Shown: one piece after another, positions 35,012-43,317 of the stretch | How positions within the stretch are numbered: position 1 is the stretch's first letter | Layout: each line of letters opens with the position of its first letter | Source: JADJOM01 sp046327715 | Lineage (GTDB): Bacteria > Gemmatimonadota > Gemmatimonadetes > Gemmatimonadales > GWC2-71-9 | Assembly: GCA_046327715.1 (NCBI GenBank) | Contig: JAXLXY010000002.1 | Location: 62,001 to 126,000 of the forward strand | Direction: 5' to 3' | DNA: 64,000 nt | The notes under the pieces: model-generated | What the model was told of the DNA's origin: nothing | The model's database searches: none | What the model saw: the letters and a program-made list of their open reading frames with translations, nothing else | Made by a program: the position numbers and the translations under genes

Positions 35012-36439
35012 ATGCCCAGCCGCCCCCACACGACGCTTCTGGCCACCGCCGCCGCGCTCAGCCTCCTGGCCTGCGGGGCCTCGCAGGATCCCGCCGCCAT
35101 CGGCCCGCTCCCGGGGGCCATCGGCACCGCCGTCCGCACCACCCAACCCGCGCAGGCCAGGCTGATGCCCGGGATCGCGGGCGAGGTGCTGCCGCTCCTC
35201 ACCGTCGGCGACACCCTGCCGAGCGGCGAAGTCTGGGCCCCGATCCCGGACGGGCTCGGCGGGTACGCCAGCGGTGAACAGGTGGTGCTCTATGCCAACC
35301 ATGAGCTCAGCAGCTCGGGCGTGAAGGACGTGAACGGGGTCACCCAGTTTCCGTACGCCCGGGTCTCCCGGCTGGTCCTCGATCGCCGCACGCGCAGTGT
35401 CGTGGATGCCTCGTACGTCCTGACCGGGGCCGAGCAGTACCTCCGGCTCTGCTCCGCCACCTGGGTCGGGCCGCGCGAGGGCTTTCCCTCGGGGTGGTTC
35501 ATGACCGGCGAGGAATCGGTGGGCGGGGTGCACGACGGCATGCAGCTGGCGATCGGCACCGACGGTACGGTGCACGAGCTGCCCTGGCTCGGGCGCTACG
35601 CGCATGAGAATGCGGTGGCCGTGCCCTTCCGCGGCAAGGTGGTGCTGATCGGCACCGACGACACCAACGGCGCGTCGGAGCTGTACATGTACGTGGGGAA
35701 CACCGAGGCCGACGTGCTCAACGGCACCGGCCGGCTGTACGTCCTGACCAGCGCGACCGCTGGCAACGCCGGCAACCTCAAGGTGGGCGAGACGTACCCC
35801 GGCACGTGGGTCGAGGTACCCGGGGCCGCGGCCCTCAGCTCCGGCCAGCTGCAGGCCGCGGTCACCGGCCTCGGGGCCTTTCCCTTCGTGCGGCTGGAGG
35901 ATGCCGACTACGATCACCGGCCCGGCGCCGCGCCCGCGATCTACTTCGTGGATACCGGCAGCCAGTCCACCCTCTGCAATGGCGTGGCCTGCGACCCGTA
36001 TGGCTCGATCTACCGGCTCGAGTTCGACCGCCGGGACCCGACCGCGCCCGTGCGCTTCCGGCTGCTCGCGCGCTCCCAGGGCGCGCAGGCGGGATGGTCG
36101 GCGCCGGACAACATCGCGGCCGGCACCCGCAGCCTCATGGTGCAGGAAGACCCCGCCAACAGCACCTTCGCCGGCCAGCGCGCGCCGCAGGTCTGGCAGT
36201 TCGGCTTCAACGGGCGGGGCGCCCTGACCGGTGGTCGCGCCGTGGCGGAGCTGGAGAATCCGACCTGCGACGACCTCGCCGGGACCTGCTGGGAGTCGAG
36301 CGGCATCATCGACGCCTCGGCCTGGTTCGGGGCGGGCGCCTGGCTCTTCGACGTGCAGGCCCACACCCTGCCCGCCCCGGGGGCCAACCTGCCCCGGGAG
36401 AGCGGCCAGCTGCTGCTGCTGCGCCTGCCCGGCAGCTGA
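35012..36439 (+). CDS. PhoX-like (DUF839) lipoprotein
   Basis: The 475-residue protein starts with a lipoprotein signal (ATAAALSLLACGAS; Cys near residue 21). The rest matches the DUF839/PhoX group: GEQVVLYANHELSSS, FMTGEESVGG, GRYAHENAVAVPFRG, IGTDDTNGASELYMYVGN, LEDADY and YFVDTGS. PhoX alkaline phosphatases use a calcium-iron cofactor; the acidic ligands and ANHEL/TGEE motifs are present here but the cysteine and all ligands cannot be assigned by eye. Most DUF839 proteins are untested. GAGGAACC precedes the ATG; the upstream in-frame start at 34943 would lose the signal peptide. A strong hairpin follows the stop. Confidence 0.78.
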   Translation: MPSRPHTTLLATAAALSLLACGASQDPAAIGPLPGAIGTAVRTTQPAQARLMPGIAGEVLPLLTVGDTLPSGEVWAPIPDGLGGYASGEQVVLYANHELSSSGVKDVNGVTQFPYARVSRLVLDRRTRSVVDASYVLTGAEQYLRLCSATWVGPREGFPSGWFMTGEESVGGVHDGMQLAIGTDGTVHELPWLGRYAHENAVAVPFRGKVVLIGTDDTNGASELYMYVGNTEADVLNGTGRLYVLTSATAGNAGNLKVGETYPGTWVEVPGAAALSSGQLQAAVTGLGAFPFVRLEDADYDHRPGAAPAIYFVDTGSQSTLCNGVACDPYGSIYRLEFDRRDPTAPVRFRLLARSQGAQAGWSAPDNIAAGTRSLMVQEDPANSTFAGQRAPQVWQFGFNGRGALTGGRAVAELENPTCDDLAGTCWESSGIIDASAWFGAGAWLFDVQAHTLPAPGANLPRESGQLLLLRLPGS

Positions 36440-36457
36440 GCCGGCCGGGACACAGTG

Positions 36458-36489
36458 CGGCGGGGCGGATCACCCGATCCGCCCCGCCG
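36458..36489. terminator. Terminator hairpin between convergent genes
   Basis: A perfect 14-bp stem (CGGCGGGGCGGATC at 36458-36471 with its complement at 36476-36489) closes an ACCC loop. It lies between the stops of the PhoX-like gene and the minus-strand DAHP synthase gene. There is no long T-run on either side, so its strength is uncertain. Confidence 0.6.
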
Positions 36490-36512
36490 GGTATCCTCCA
36501 CCCCGTCCACCC

Positions 36513-37613
36513 TCAGCTCCCGGTGGCGCGCCGCGTCTCCGGGGTCGCCGCGCGGAGCCGCCCGTCGGCGGCCCGCAGCAGGGCCTCCGTGCGCTCCCAG
36601 TCGATGCAGGCGTCGGTGATCGACACCCCGTAGGCCAGTCCGTCCCGGCCCGTGCCGAGCTTCTGGCTGCCGGCGTGCAGGTGGCTCTCGACCATGGCGC
36701 CCATGATGTGCGGGCTCCCACCGGTGACCTGCGCCACGACCTGCTCGAAGACCGCCGGCTGGCGGTTGTGGTCCTTGCTCGAGTTCCCGTGGCTGCAGTC
36801 CACCATCACCCGTGCCGGGAGCCCCCGCGCCGCGCACAGCGCCGAGGCCTCGGCCACCGAGGTGGCGTCGTAGTTGGTCCGCCCGCCGCCCCCGCGCAGC
36901 ACCAGGTGCCGCTCCGGATTCCCGGTTGTATGCACGATGGCCCCGCGGCCCTCGTCATCCATCCCGAGGAAGGTGTGGGGGGTGCCCGCCGCCAGCATGG
37001 CGTCGAGCGCCACCTGCAGGTTGCCGTCGGTGGTGTTCTTGAAGCCGACGGGCATGGACAGGCCGCTCGCCATCTCGCGGTGGGTCTGGGACTCCGCGGT
37101 CCGCGCGCCGATGGCCGTCCAGCACACCAGGTCGGCGATGTACTGCGGGACCACCGGACCGAGCAGCTCGGTGGCGGCGGGGAGCCCCAGGGCGTTGATG
37201 TCGAGCAGCAGCTGCCGCGCGATGCGCAGCCCGAGCATCATGTCGCGGGTGCCGTCGAGATGCGGGTCGTTGATCAGCCCCTTCCACCCCACGGTGGTGC
37301 GCGGCTTCTCGAAGTAGACCCGCATCACCAGCTCGAGCGTCCCGGCCACCTCGCGGCGCAGCGCCGCCAGCCGCCGGGCGTAGTCCAGGGCGGCCACCGG
37401 GTCGTGGATGGAACAGGGGCCCACGACCACCAGCAGGCGCCGGTCCTGCCCCGCGAGGATCCGCCCCACCGCCCGCCGCCCCTCGAGCACGGTCGTGGCC
37501 ACCGTCCGCGTGATCGGCAGTTCGGCCAGCAGCGCGCCCGGCGCCACCAGCGGCTCGAACCGGGTGACGTGCAGGTTGCTGGTTTCGGGGACGATCGGCT
37601 TCAGGGACGACAT
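36513..37613 (-). CDS. aroF: 3-deoxy-7-phosphoheptulonate (DAHP) synthase, class I
   Basis: The 366-residue enzyme matches the AroF/AroG/AroH type: VVGPCSIHDP, MRVYFEKPRTTVGWKGLIND, PAATELLGPVVPQYIADLVCW, GARTAESQTHREMASGLSMP, GFKNTTDGN, VDCSHGNSSKDH, and IMGAMVESHLHAGSQ with YGVSITDACIDWE at the end. It joins PEP and erythrose 4-phosphate as the first step of aromatic amino-acid synthesis. Which amino acid inhibits it cannot be told, so the symbol is only a type label. It is transcribed alone, divergent from the glycosylase gene. Confidence 0.93.
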   Translation of the reverse strand: MSSLKPIVPETSNLHVTRFEPLVAPGALLAELPITRTVATTVLEGRRAVGRILAGQDRRLLVVVGPCSIHDPVAALDYARRLAALRREVAGTLELVMRVYFEKPRTTVGWKGLINDPHLDGTRDMMLGLRIARQLLLDINALGLPAATELLGPVVPQYIADLVCWTAIGARTAESQTHREMASGLSMPVGFKNTTDGNLQVALDAMLAAGTPHTFLGMDDEGRGAIVHTTGNPERHLVLRGGGGRTNYDATSVAEASALCAARGLPARVMVDCSHGNSSKDHNRQPAVFEQVVAQVTGGSPHIMGAMVESHLHAGSQKLGTGRDGLAYGVSITDACIDWERTEALLRAADGRLRAATPETRRATGS

Positions 37614-37690
37614 CGCGGCCTCGGTACCTCGGACACAGGGGGCATAAAGATGCAGCCGGGTGTGTGGTCGCGCCAGAGCGCGGGCCGCCC

Positions 37691-37696
37691 TACCTT
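37691..37696 (+). promoter_or_regulatory. Candidate -10 element of the Fpg/Nei glycosylase gene
   Basis: TACCTT ends 12 nt before the ATG at 37709. It belongs to the recurring box set and favours this ATG over the earlier in-frame start at 37664; the protein must begin MPEL after the initiator for catalysis. Confidence 0.45.
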
Positions 37697-37708
37697 CCCG
37701 GGATTCCC

Positions 37709-38617
37709 ATGCCCGAACTGCCCGACATCCGCCTCTACCTCGCCGCGCTCGAGCCCCGGCTCGTGGGCCAGCCGCTGGAACGCATCCGGCTGGCGAGTCC
37801 CTTCCTGTTGCGGACAGTCGAGCCGCCCCTCACCGCGGCCCATGGCCGGACCGTCATCGCCGTGAGCCGGCTGGGCAAGCGCCTCGTGATCTCGCTCGCG
37901 GACGACCTGCACCTCGTGCTCCACCTCATGATCGCCGGCCGCCTCCGCTGGCTCGCGCCGGGCGCCAAGCCCCCCGGCCGCATCGGCCTTGCCTGCTTCG
38001 ACCTGCCCGCGGGGACGCTGGCGCTGACCGAGGCGGGCACCACCCGGCGCGCCTCGCTGCACCTGGCCGCCGGGGCGGCGGCCCTCGCCGCCTTCGACCG
38101 GGGCGGCCTCGACGTGGAGCAGGCCGCGCTGGAGGCGTTCACCACGAGGCTCCGCGCGGAGAATCACACCCTCAAGCGGAGCCTCACCGACCCGACCATC
38201 TTCGATGGCATCGGCAACGCCTACTCCGACGAGATCCTGCACCGGGCCCGGCTCTCGCCCCTCCGCCTCACCCGCCAGCTTCACGACGACGAGTGCGCCC
38301 GGCTGCACCGCGCCTGCCGGGACGTGCTCGGGGCGTGGACCGCGCGGCTGCTCCGCGAGACCGGCGACCGGTTCCCCCAGAAGGTGACGGCCTTTCGGGA
38401 GGGGATGGCAGCCCATGGGCGCTACGGCCTGCCCTGCCCCGACTGCGGCAGCCCCATCCAGCGGATCCGCTACGCCGAGCACGAGACCAATTACTGCCCC
38501 GGCTGCCAGACCGAGGGCCGCCTCCTCGCGGACCGTGGCCTGAGCCGGCTGCTGCGCGAGGACTGGCCCCGGACGCTGGTGGAGCTCGAGGAGCGTCGGG
38601 GGGGTGGCCATGGCTGA
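37709..38617 (+). CDS. Formamidopyrimidine-DNA glycosylase family protein (Fpg/Nei)
   Basis: The 302-residue protein begins with MPELPDI, which puts the catalytic Pro and Glu directly after the initiator. The helix-two-turn-helix is near residues 165-200 (IFDGIGNAYSDEIL), and the zinc finger is the four-Cys type CPDCG...CPGCQ close to the C-terminus. It removes oxidised bases and cuts the DNA at the lesion. Whether it is MutM (8-oxoguanine) or Nei-like (pyrimidines) is open; the sequence around VTAFREGMAAHGRYG differs from standard MutM, so I lean to the wider family. The next gene overlaps it by 8 nt. Confidence 0.85.
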   Translation: MPELPDIRLYLAALEPRLVGQPLERIRLASPFLLRTVEPPLTAAHGRTVIAVSRLGKRLVISLADDLHLVLHLMIAGRLRWLAPGAKPPGRIGLACFDLPAGTLALTEAGTTRRASLHLAAGAAALAAFDRGGLDVEQAALEAFTTRLRAENHTLKRSLTDPTIFDGIGNAYSDEILHRARLSPLRLTRQLHDDECARLHRACRDVLGAWTARLLRETGDRFPQKVTAFREGMAAHGRYGLPCPDCGSPIQRIRYAEHETNYCPGCQTEGRLLADRGLSRLLREDWPRTLVELEERRGGGHG

Positions 38618-39917
38618 CCGGCTGGTGCGCGCCCTCGGGCGCTGGAGCCTCGCCGCCCTCGTGCTCAACGGGGTGATCGGCAGCAGCGTCTTCGGGCTGC
38701 CGTCCGTGATGGCCCAGCGGCTCGGGAGCGCGAGCCCCTGGGCGTGGGTCATCGCGGCCCTGGGCATCGCCATCATCGTCGCCTGCTTTGCCGAGCTGGC
38801 CTCGCGCTTCGGGGAGGCCGGCGGACCGTACCTGTATGCGCGGGTCGCCTTCGGGCGCTTCGCGGGCATCCAGATGGGCTGGATGATGTACCTGGTCCGC
38901 CTCACCGCCGCCGCCACCAACGCCAACCTGTTCGTCATCTACCTCGGCGAGTTCTGGCCGGCCGCCGCCCGGAGTGGCGCCGGCGCGGCGGTGCTCCTCG
39001 GCGTGCTGGCCCCATTGGCGATCGTGAACTGCCGCGGGGTGGCCCCCGGCGCCCGGGTCAGTGCGGTGGCGATGATCGCAAAGCTGCTGCCCCTCGCGCT
39101 GTTCCTCGCCGTCGGCATCCCCGCCGTGCTGGCGGCGCCGCCCCTGCCCCCGCCCGTCCCGGCGCCGGCGCGCGACTGGCTGGACGCAATCCTGCTCCTC
39201 GTCTTCGCCTACGGCGGCTTCGAGGCGGCGCTCATCCCCCTCGGCGAGGCGCGGGATCCCCGCCGTGACGCCCCATTTGCCCTGGCCCTGACGCTGGCCA
39301 CCTGTGCCCTGCTCTACGGCAGCGTGCAGCTGGTGGTCGTGGCCGTGCTGCCCGGGGCCGGCACCGCGCTCCGGCCCCTGGCGGATGCGGGAGGCGTGCT
39401 CCTGGGTCCGTGGGGCGCCGTGCTCATGGCGCTCGCGGCGCTGGTCTCCGTCTATGGCTACCTCGCCGGAGCCATGGTCAACGTCCCGCGGCTGAGCTAT
39501 GCCATGGCCGTCGCCGGGGACCTCCCCCCGATCCTGGGCCGGGTGCACCCGCGGTTCCAGACCCCGTGGATCTCCGTCCTGGTGTACGCCACGATGGTCT
39601 GGCTGCTGGCGGTGTCCGGCAGCTTCCTGCAGAACCTGACCCTGTCGGCGGTCTCCCGGCTCTTCACCTACGGACTGGTCTGCGCGGCGCTGATCGCCTG
39701 TCGGCGCATGGACGCCCGCGGCACAGGCCTTCCCGCGGCGGGCCTCCGGCTCCCGGCCGGCGAATGGTGGGCGATGGCGGGCATCGGATGCACCGCGCTG
39801 CTCGCCACCAGGATGGCGCGGCAGGAACTGCTGGTGCTCGCCGCCACCGCGCTCCTCGCCACCCTCAATTGGGCCTGGGTCCGGGGCCGGGACCGCGGCG
39901 CCTCGCCGCAGCACTGA
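38610..39917 (+). CDS. APC family amino acid permease
   Basis: The 435-residue protein has about twelve helices and APC features: VLNGVIGSSVFGLP in TM1 (the unwound substrate-binding helix), AELASRFGEAGGPYLYARVAFG in the TM2-TM3 stretch, and FAYGGFEAALIPLGEARDP in TM6. It takes up amino acids or polyamines by proton symport or exchange. Two starts are possible: GTG 38604 or ATG 38610; the ATG has GGGGGG before it and is preferred. It overlaps the glycosylase gene by 8 nt, so it is likely cotranscribed. Confidence 0.85.
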   Translation: MADRLVRALGRWSLAALVLNGVIGSSVFGLPSVMAQRLGSASPWAWVIAALGIAIIVACFAELASRFGEAGGPYLYARVAFGRFAGIQMGWMMYLVRLTAAATNANLFVIYLGEFWPAAARSGAGAAVLLGVLAPLAIVNCRGVAPGARVSAVAMIAKLLPLALFLAVGIPAVLAAPPLPPPVPAPARDWLDAILLLVFAYGGFEAALIPLGEARDPRRDAPFALALTLATCALLYGSVQLVVVAVLPGAGTALRPLADAGGVLLGPWGAVLMALAALVSVYGYLAGAMVNVPRLSYAMAVAGDLPPILGRVHPRFQTPWISVLVYATMVWLLAVSGSFLQNLTLSAVSRLFTYGLVCAALIACRRMDARGTGLPAAGLRLPAGEWWAMAGIGCTALLATRMARQELLVLAATALLATLNWAWVRGRDRGASPQH

Positions 39918-40089
39918 GAAACCGGCGGCCTGGCAGACGTCTAGACACCTCAGAGCACCCGAGACCGTGCGTCCCCGCCGGGGCACACCCGGGCCGCGCC
40001 CGGTACGCCGAGTTGCGGGGCCCACGATCGGCCCGCATGTTGTCCCGACTCCGTCCCCCGACCCGGCCCCCCATCACCGGAGACCTGGC

Positions 40090-42267
40090 ATGACCGCCGC
40101 CGACGCCGCCGGACTCCCCCTCACCCCGGGCGCCCAGCGGATTCTGCAGGAACTGGCCACCCGTCCCAATGCCGGGGTCAACGACTGGCTGGCGCTGTTC
40201 CTTGACCGCTTTGCCCCGATGGTGGGCAGCCTCTCACCGAACCTCGACCTTGCCGGGACCAAGTCCGCGGTGCGGGCCGCGGTGCAGCAGGGCCAGCCCG
40301 GCGCCACGCTCGGCGCCGACGCGCTGACCGTGCAGGCCCGCGAGATCGCACAGGGCCTCGGGAAGGCACAGGTGGGGGAGCGGGACCTGGTGGCGGCAGT
40401 CCTCCGCGCGGCCGGCCATCCCGTCGTCTATCCCACCACGGCACCACCTGCCCGTCCGATCGAGGCCGCCGGCACGGGCAAGACCATTCCCGCGGCGGCA
40501 GAGCCCGCGGCCCCGCTCAGCGGCATCCGCACCCTGGCGCCCACGCCCACCCTCGACAAGTTCGGCCGCGACCTCACGCAGGCCGCCCGGGACGGCAAGC
40601 TCCCGCCCTGCGTGGGCCGCGACACGGAGATCGAGACCATCATCGAGACCCTCTGCCGCCGCACCAAGCGGAACCCGCTGCTGGTCGGCGCCGCCGGCAC
40701 CGGCAAGACGGCCATCGTGGAGGGGATTGCCCAGCGGATCATCCGCGGTGAGGTGCCGGTTCCGCTCCAGGGGGTCCGGCTGGTCGGCCTCCAGCCGTCG
40801 GCGCTGGTGGCGGGCGCAGGCATCGTCGGCGAACTGGACAAGCGCGTCGGCGCCATCCTCGCGGAGTCGGCACAGGACGGCATCGTCCTCTTCATCGACG
40901 AGGTGCACGCCATCATGGGCGCGGGGGGCCGCGAGGGGACCGGTGACATCTCGAGCATGCTCAAGCCGGCGCTCGCCCGGGGCGAGATCGCCTGCATCGC
41001 CGCCACCACCGACGAGGAGTACCGCCAGTTCATCGAGCACGACCGGGCGCTCGAGCGGCGCTTCCAGCCCATCCGCATCCAGGAGCTCTCGCCCGAACGG
41101 ACCCTCGAGGTGCTCAAGGTGGTGCGCGATGACCTGGTGCGCGGCCGCTCCATCACCGTCGCCGACGACGTCCTCGCCTGGCTGGTCGACATTGCCCGCC
41201 AGTTCATGCCCAACCGCCACTTTCCCGACAAGGCGGTGGACCTCCTCGACCAGAGCGTGGCGCACGGCGTGAGCCGCGGGCTCGTCGCGGTGACCCGGGC
41301 CGACGCCGAAACCGTCGTCAAGCGCATGCTCGGCATCCCCACGCTGGAGCGCGCCCGCCTCGATGCCCTGCGTGCCCAGCTCGAGGAACGCCAGCTGCTC
41401 GACCACCTCTCCGCCGACCGGCTGGTGGGCCGGCTGGAGGTCACCAGCCGCGGCCTGGACCTCCACGCCGCGCGGCCCAACGCCATCATCGCCCTGAGCG
41501 GCCCGATGGCCGAGCGCGCGCTGCCGTTGTGTGAGACCATCGCCGAGGGACTCTACGGCGATCCGCGGCGCGTGGTGCGGATTGACTTCGCCCGTTTCCA
41601 GGACGACGCCAGCATCACCGCCCTGCTGGGGTCGCCGGCCGGGTATGTCGGGTACGAGGACCGGCACGCGCTCTACGCGCTGGCCGAAATGCCGTGGTCC
41701 GTCGTGCTCTGCGACCGGCTCGATCGCTGCCATCCCGCGGTGCTCGCCGCGTTCGCTCCGGCGCTCACCCAGGGGATGATCACCGACTTCCGCGGCCGCC
41801 GGATCTATCTCAGCGACGCGGTCGTGGTCATCACCGTGGCCAGCGAGGCCGGGCGGGAGATGGATACCATCGGGTTCGGCGTGCCGGCGGCGCCCAGCGT
41901 CGAGCGCCACGCGCCGGCCCTCGCCGACAGCATCGGGCGCGAGCTCGCCGGGATCGTGGACTTCACGTTCAGCGAGGCCGCCGAGGCGGTCGCGTTGGGC
42001 AATGAGTGGATCACCGGCCGGCTGCTGCCGCAGGTCGCGGCCCGCCACCGGGAGCACGGCATCGTCCTGGAGTGGGACCCGTCGATCGTGAACTGGCTGG
42101 CCGCAGAATGGTCGAGCTCCCGCGACACCACCGGCCTCGAGCAGCTGATCGAGCAGGAAGTCAGTCCGGCCCTGGTCCGCGCCCTCTACCAGGGGACCGG
42201 CCCCGTGCCGAGCCGCTACGTCATCCGGCGGCAGCAGGCCAACCTGGTCATCGAACGCCTACTGTAG
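40090..42267 (+). CDS. ClpA/ClpB-like AAA+ protein with a degenerate second ATPase domain
   Basis: The 725-residue protein has a poorly conserved N-terminal region (1-130). A functional D1 ring domain follows, with Walker A GAAGTGKT (200-207), pore-region IVGELDKRV, Walker B VLFIDEVHAIMG (Asp270, Glu271) and arginine-finger region ERRFQP. The D2 domain is inactivated: the Walker A loop reads SGPMAERAL (470-478), with Lys and Thr lost, and Walker B reads LCDRLDRCH, with the catalytic Glu replaced by Arg543. The ClpB-type PAGYVGYED loop and ITDFRGRRIY remain. No ClpP loop (IGF/L) or coiled-coil middle domain was recognised. GGAGAC lies 7 nt before the ATG. A YbjN-like gene follows 26 nt later. 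Confidence 0.85.
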   Translation: MTAADAAGLPLTPGAQRILQELATRPNAGVNDWLALFLDRFAPMVGSLSPNLDLAGTKSAVRAAVQQGQPGATLGADALTVQAREIAQGLGKAQVGERDLVAAVLRAAGHPVVYPTTAPPARPIEAAGTGKTIPAAAEPAAPLSGIRTLAPTPTLDKFGRDLTQAARDGKLPPCVGRDTEIETIIETLCRRTKRNPLLVGAAGTGKTAIVEGIAQRIIRGEVPVPLQGVRLVGLQPSALVAGAGIVGELDKRVGAILAESAQDGIVLFIDEVHAIMGAGGREGTGDISSMLKPALARGEIACIAATTDEEYRQFIEHDRALERRFQPIRIQELSPERTLEVLKVVRDDLVRGRSITVADDVLAWLVDIARQFMPNRHFPDKAVDLLDQSVAHGVSRGLVAVTRADAETVVKRMLGIPTLERARLDALRAQLEERQLLDHLSADRLVGRLEVTSRGLDLHAARPNAIIALSGPMAERALPLCETIAEGLYGDPRRVVRIDFARFQDDASITALLGSPAGYVGYEDRHALYALAEMPWSVVLCDRLDRCHPAVLAAFAPALTQGMITDFRGRRIYLSDAVVVITVASEAGREMDTIGFGVPAAPSVERHAPALADSIGRELAGIVDFTFSEAAEAVALGNEWITGRLLPQVAARHREHGIVLEWDPSIVNWLAAEWSSSRDTTGLEQLIEQEVSPALVRALYQGTGPVPSRYVIRRQQANLVIERLL

Positions 42268-42293
42268 GTTCACCCCCCGCCGAGGAGAGCGTC

Positions 42294-42740
42294 ATGCCCC
42301 CGCAGTTCAAGACCGAAGCCCAGGGCAAGGTGTACGCCCGCGTCGCGCAGATCCTGCAGGACCAGTTCGGGAAGCAGGCCCGGCCCAACGACGAGGCCCC
42401 GAGCTTCGCGATCCGTGCCGGCTCCGCCTTCTCGACCGTCGTGGTGACCCCGATCAACGAGAAGGCCACCGTGGTGCGCGCCTACAGCTGGGTGGTCACG
42501 GGGGCCGAGGACACGCCGGAGCTCCGGAAGTACCTGCTGGAGGAGAACTTCAACATGCGCTTCGGGGCGTTTGCCCAGGAACCGGGGACGGGCGACATCC
42601 TGTTCACCCATGCCATCCTCGGCGAGGGCATGGACGTGGATGAGTTCATGTGGACCCTGATGGCGGTCTCCAACACGGCCGACGAGTACGATGACCAGAT
42701 CGTGCAGCGGTTCGGGGGCCAGCGGGCGGTGGATCGCTAG
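42294..42740 (+). CDS. YbjN-like (type III secretion chaperone fold) protein
   Basis: The 148-residue protein has the compact alpha/beta form of the YbjN domain: AQILQDQFGKQ helix, FAIRAGSAFSTVVVTP strand pair, VRAYSWVVTG, YLLEENFNMRFGAFAQE and FTHAILGEGMDVDEFMWTL. YbjN proteins share a fold with type III secretion chaperones and bind proteins. GAGGAGAG lies before the ATG. It follows the Clp-like gene closely and is ended by a strong terminator, so the two form one transcription unit and probably act together. Confidence 0.75.
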   Translation: MPPQFKTEAQGKVYARVAQILQDQFGKQARPNDEAPSFAIRAGSAFSTVVVTPINEKATVVRAYSWVVTGAEDTPELRKYLLEENFNMRFGAFAQEPGTGDILFTHAILGEGMDVDEFMWTLMAVSNTADEYDDQIVQRFGGQRAVDR

Positions 42741-42767
42741 GACGGCGGCGGGCAGGTCGGAACGCGG

Positions 42768-42797
42768 ACGGGTCAGCCCTGGGGCTGACCCGTTTGT
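42768..42797 (+). terminator. Intrinsic terminator after the Clp-like/YbjN-like unit
   Basis: A perfect inverted repeat (ACGGGTCAGCCC at 42768-42779 and its complement at 42782-42793) makes a stem of at least 11 bp with a short CTGG loop, followed by TTTGT. It lies 28 nt after the stop of the YbjN-like gene. Confidence 0.8.
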
Positions 42798-42834
42798 CAT
42801 GGCACATCGGAGGGGCTGGAGCAACCCGCGACAG

Positions 42835-42907
42835 CTCCCGAGGCAGGACTCGAACCTGCGACCCGCTGATTAACAGTCAGCTGCTCTACCAACTGAGCTA
42901 CTCGGGA
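42835..42907 (-). tRNA. tRNA-Asn (anticodon GTT)
   Basis: Read on the minus strand the 73-nt gene folds as a normal cloverleaf: acceptor TCCCGAG with CTCGGGA, D-arm GCTC/GAGC, anticodon stem GCTGA/TCAGC around CTGTTAA, a 5-nt variable loop, and T-arm GCAGG/CCTGC with TTCGAGT. The discriminator is G. No CCA is encoded. Confidence 0.96.
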
Positions 42908-42916
42908 AGGCGCGAG

Positions 42917-42945
42917 AGAATACCATCGGCGTGGACAGAGATCAA
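42917..42945 (-). promoter_or_regulatory. Sigma-70 type promoter of tRNA-Asn
   Basis: On the minus strand TTGATC (-35, 42940-42945) and TATTCT (-10, 42917-42922) are separated by exactly 17 nt, and the tRNA begins 9 nt after the -10. This is a classic spaced promoter and contrasts with the -10-only boxes of protein genes here. Confidence 0.7.
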
Positions 42946-43304
42946 GCGGTGGTGATGCACGCCTTGTTAGCGACAATTAAATAACACCATAAAGCCATCG
43001 TCATAGCACTACGCGCGTCATCTCGGCCATTCGCTGAAGATTGTGCCTGATCTGGCACTCCCTGGTGCGGGTTGGGTGCCCACGCTGTCGCGCCGGTGCC
43101 CCGTGTTCAAGTCAAAGCCCTATCAGCGATTACGTCCAATGCGAGCAATCGCTCGCCTATCACTGTACGCGAGCGAGTGCTCGCATTTGCCAGAACATGG
43201 CTTTTGGCCACAACACTCCGTTTTTTTGATGCCAGTTTGACACCTAAGTGGTTGTGGAAAATGCTTTTACAAGATTGGCCACTACCGCCAAACTCCCCCC
43301 GCCT
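42946..43304. other. AT-richer intergenic region without a convincing gene
   Basis: This stretch between the tRNA-Asn promoter and the holB start box is clearly poorer in G and C than its surroundings; for example 43201-43260 has 26 G or C in 60. It holds the nested hairpins at 43138-43187, a T7 run at 43221-43227 and a TTGACA at 43237. Short open frames here (about 60 codons) have no start signals or protein-like composition. No integrase, transposase or direct repeat of the tRNA end is seen. Confidence 0.6.
43138..43187. repeat. Long imperfect inverted repeat made of two nested hairpins
   Basis: Two 19-nt arms (43138-43156 and 43169-43187) are inverted copies with one mismatch and a 12-nt spacer. 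Each arm is itself a small hairpin: GCGAGC-AATC-GCTCGC and GCGAGC-GAGT-GCTCGC. It can fold as one long hairpin or as two. It lies in the AT-richer spacer between tRNA-Asn and holB and resembles paired REP elements. Confidence 0.8.
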
Positions 43305-43310
43305 TATCCT
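43305..43310 (+). promoter_or_regulatory. Candidate leaderless -10 element of holB
   Basis: TATCCT ends 7 nt before the ATG at 43318, with no Shine-Dalgarno between. It supports this start against the longer open frame from 43072, which runs through the AT-rich spacer. Confidence 0.5.
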
Positions 43311-43317
43311 TGCCTCC

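Noticed and set aside
42835..43317. Prophage or genomic island inserted at tRNA-Asn
   Set aside because: No integrase, no repeat of the tRNA 3' end, and housekeeping genes on both sides. Kept only as a composition anomaly.
43072..43317. N-terminal extension of holB through the AT-rich spacer
   Set aside because: The translated extension has no similarity to delta' and covers a nested hairpin; ATG 43318 follows a TATCCT box.
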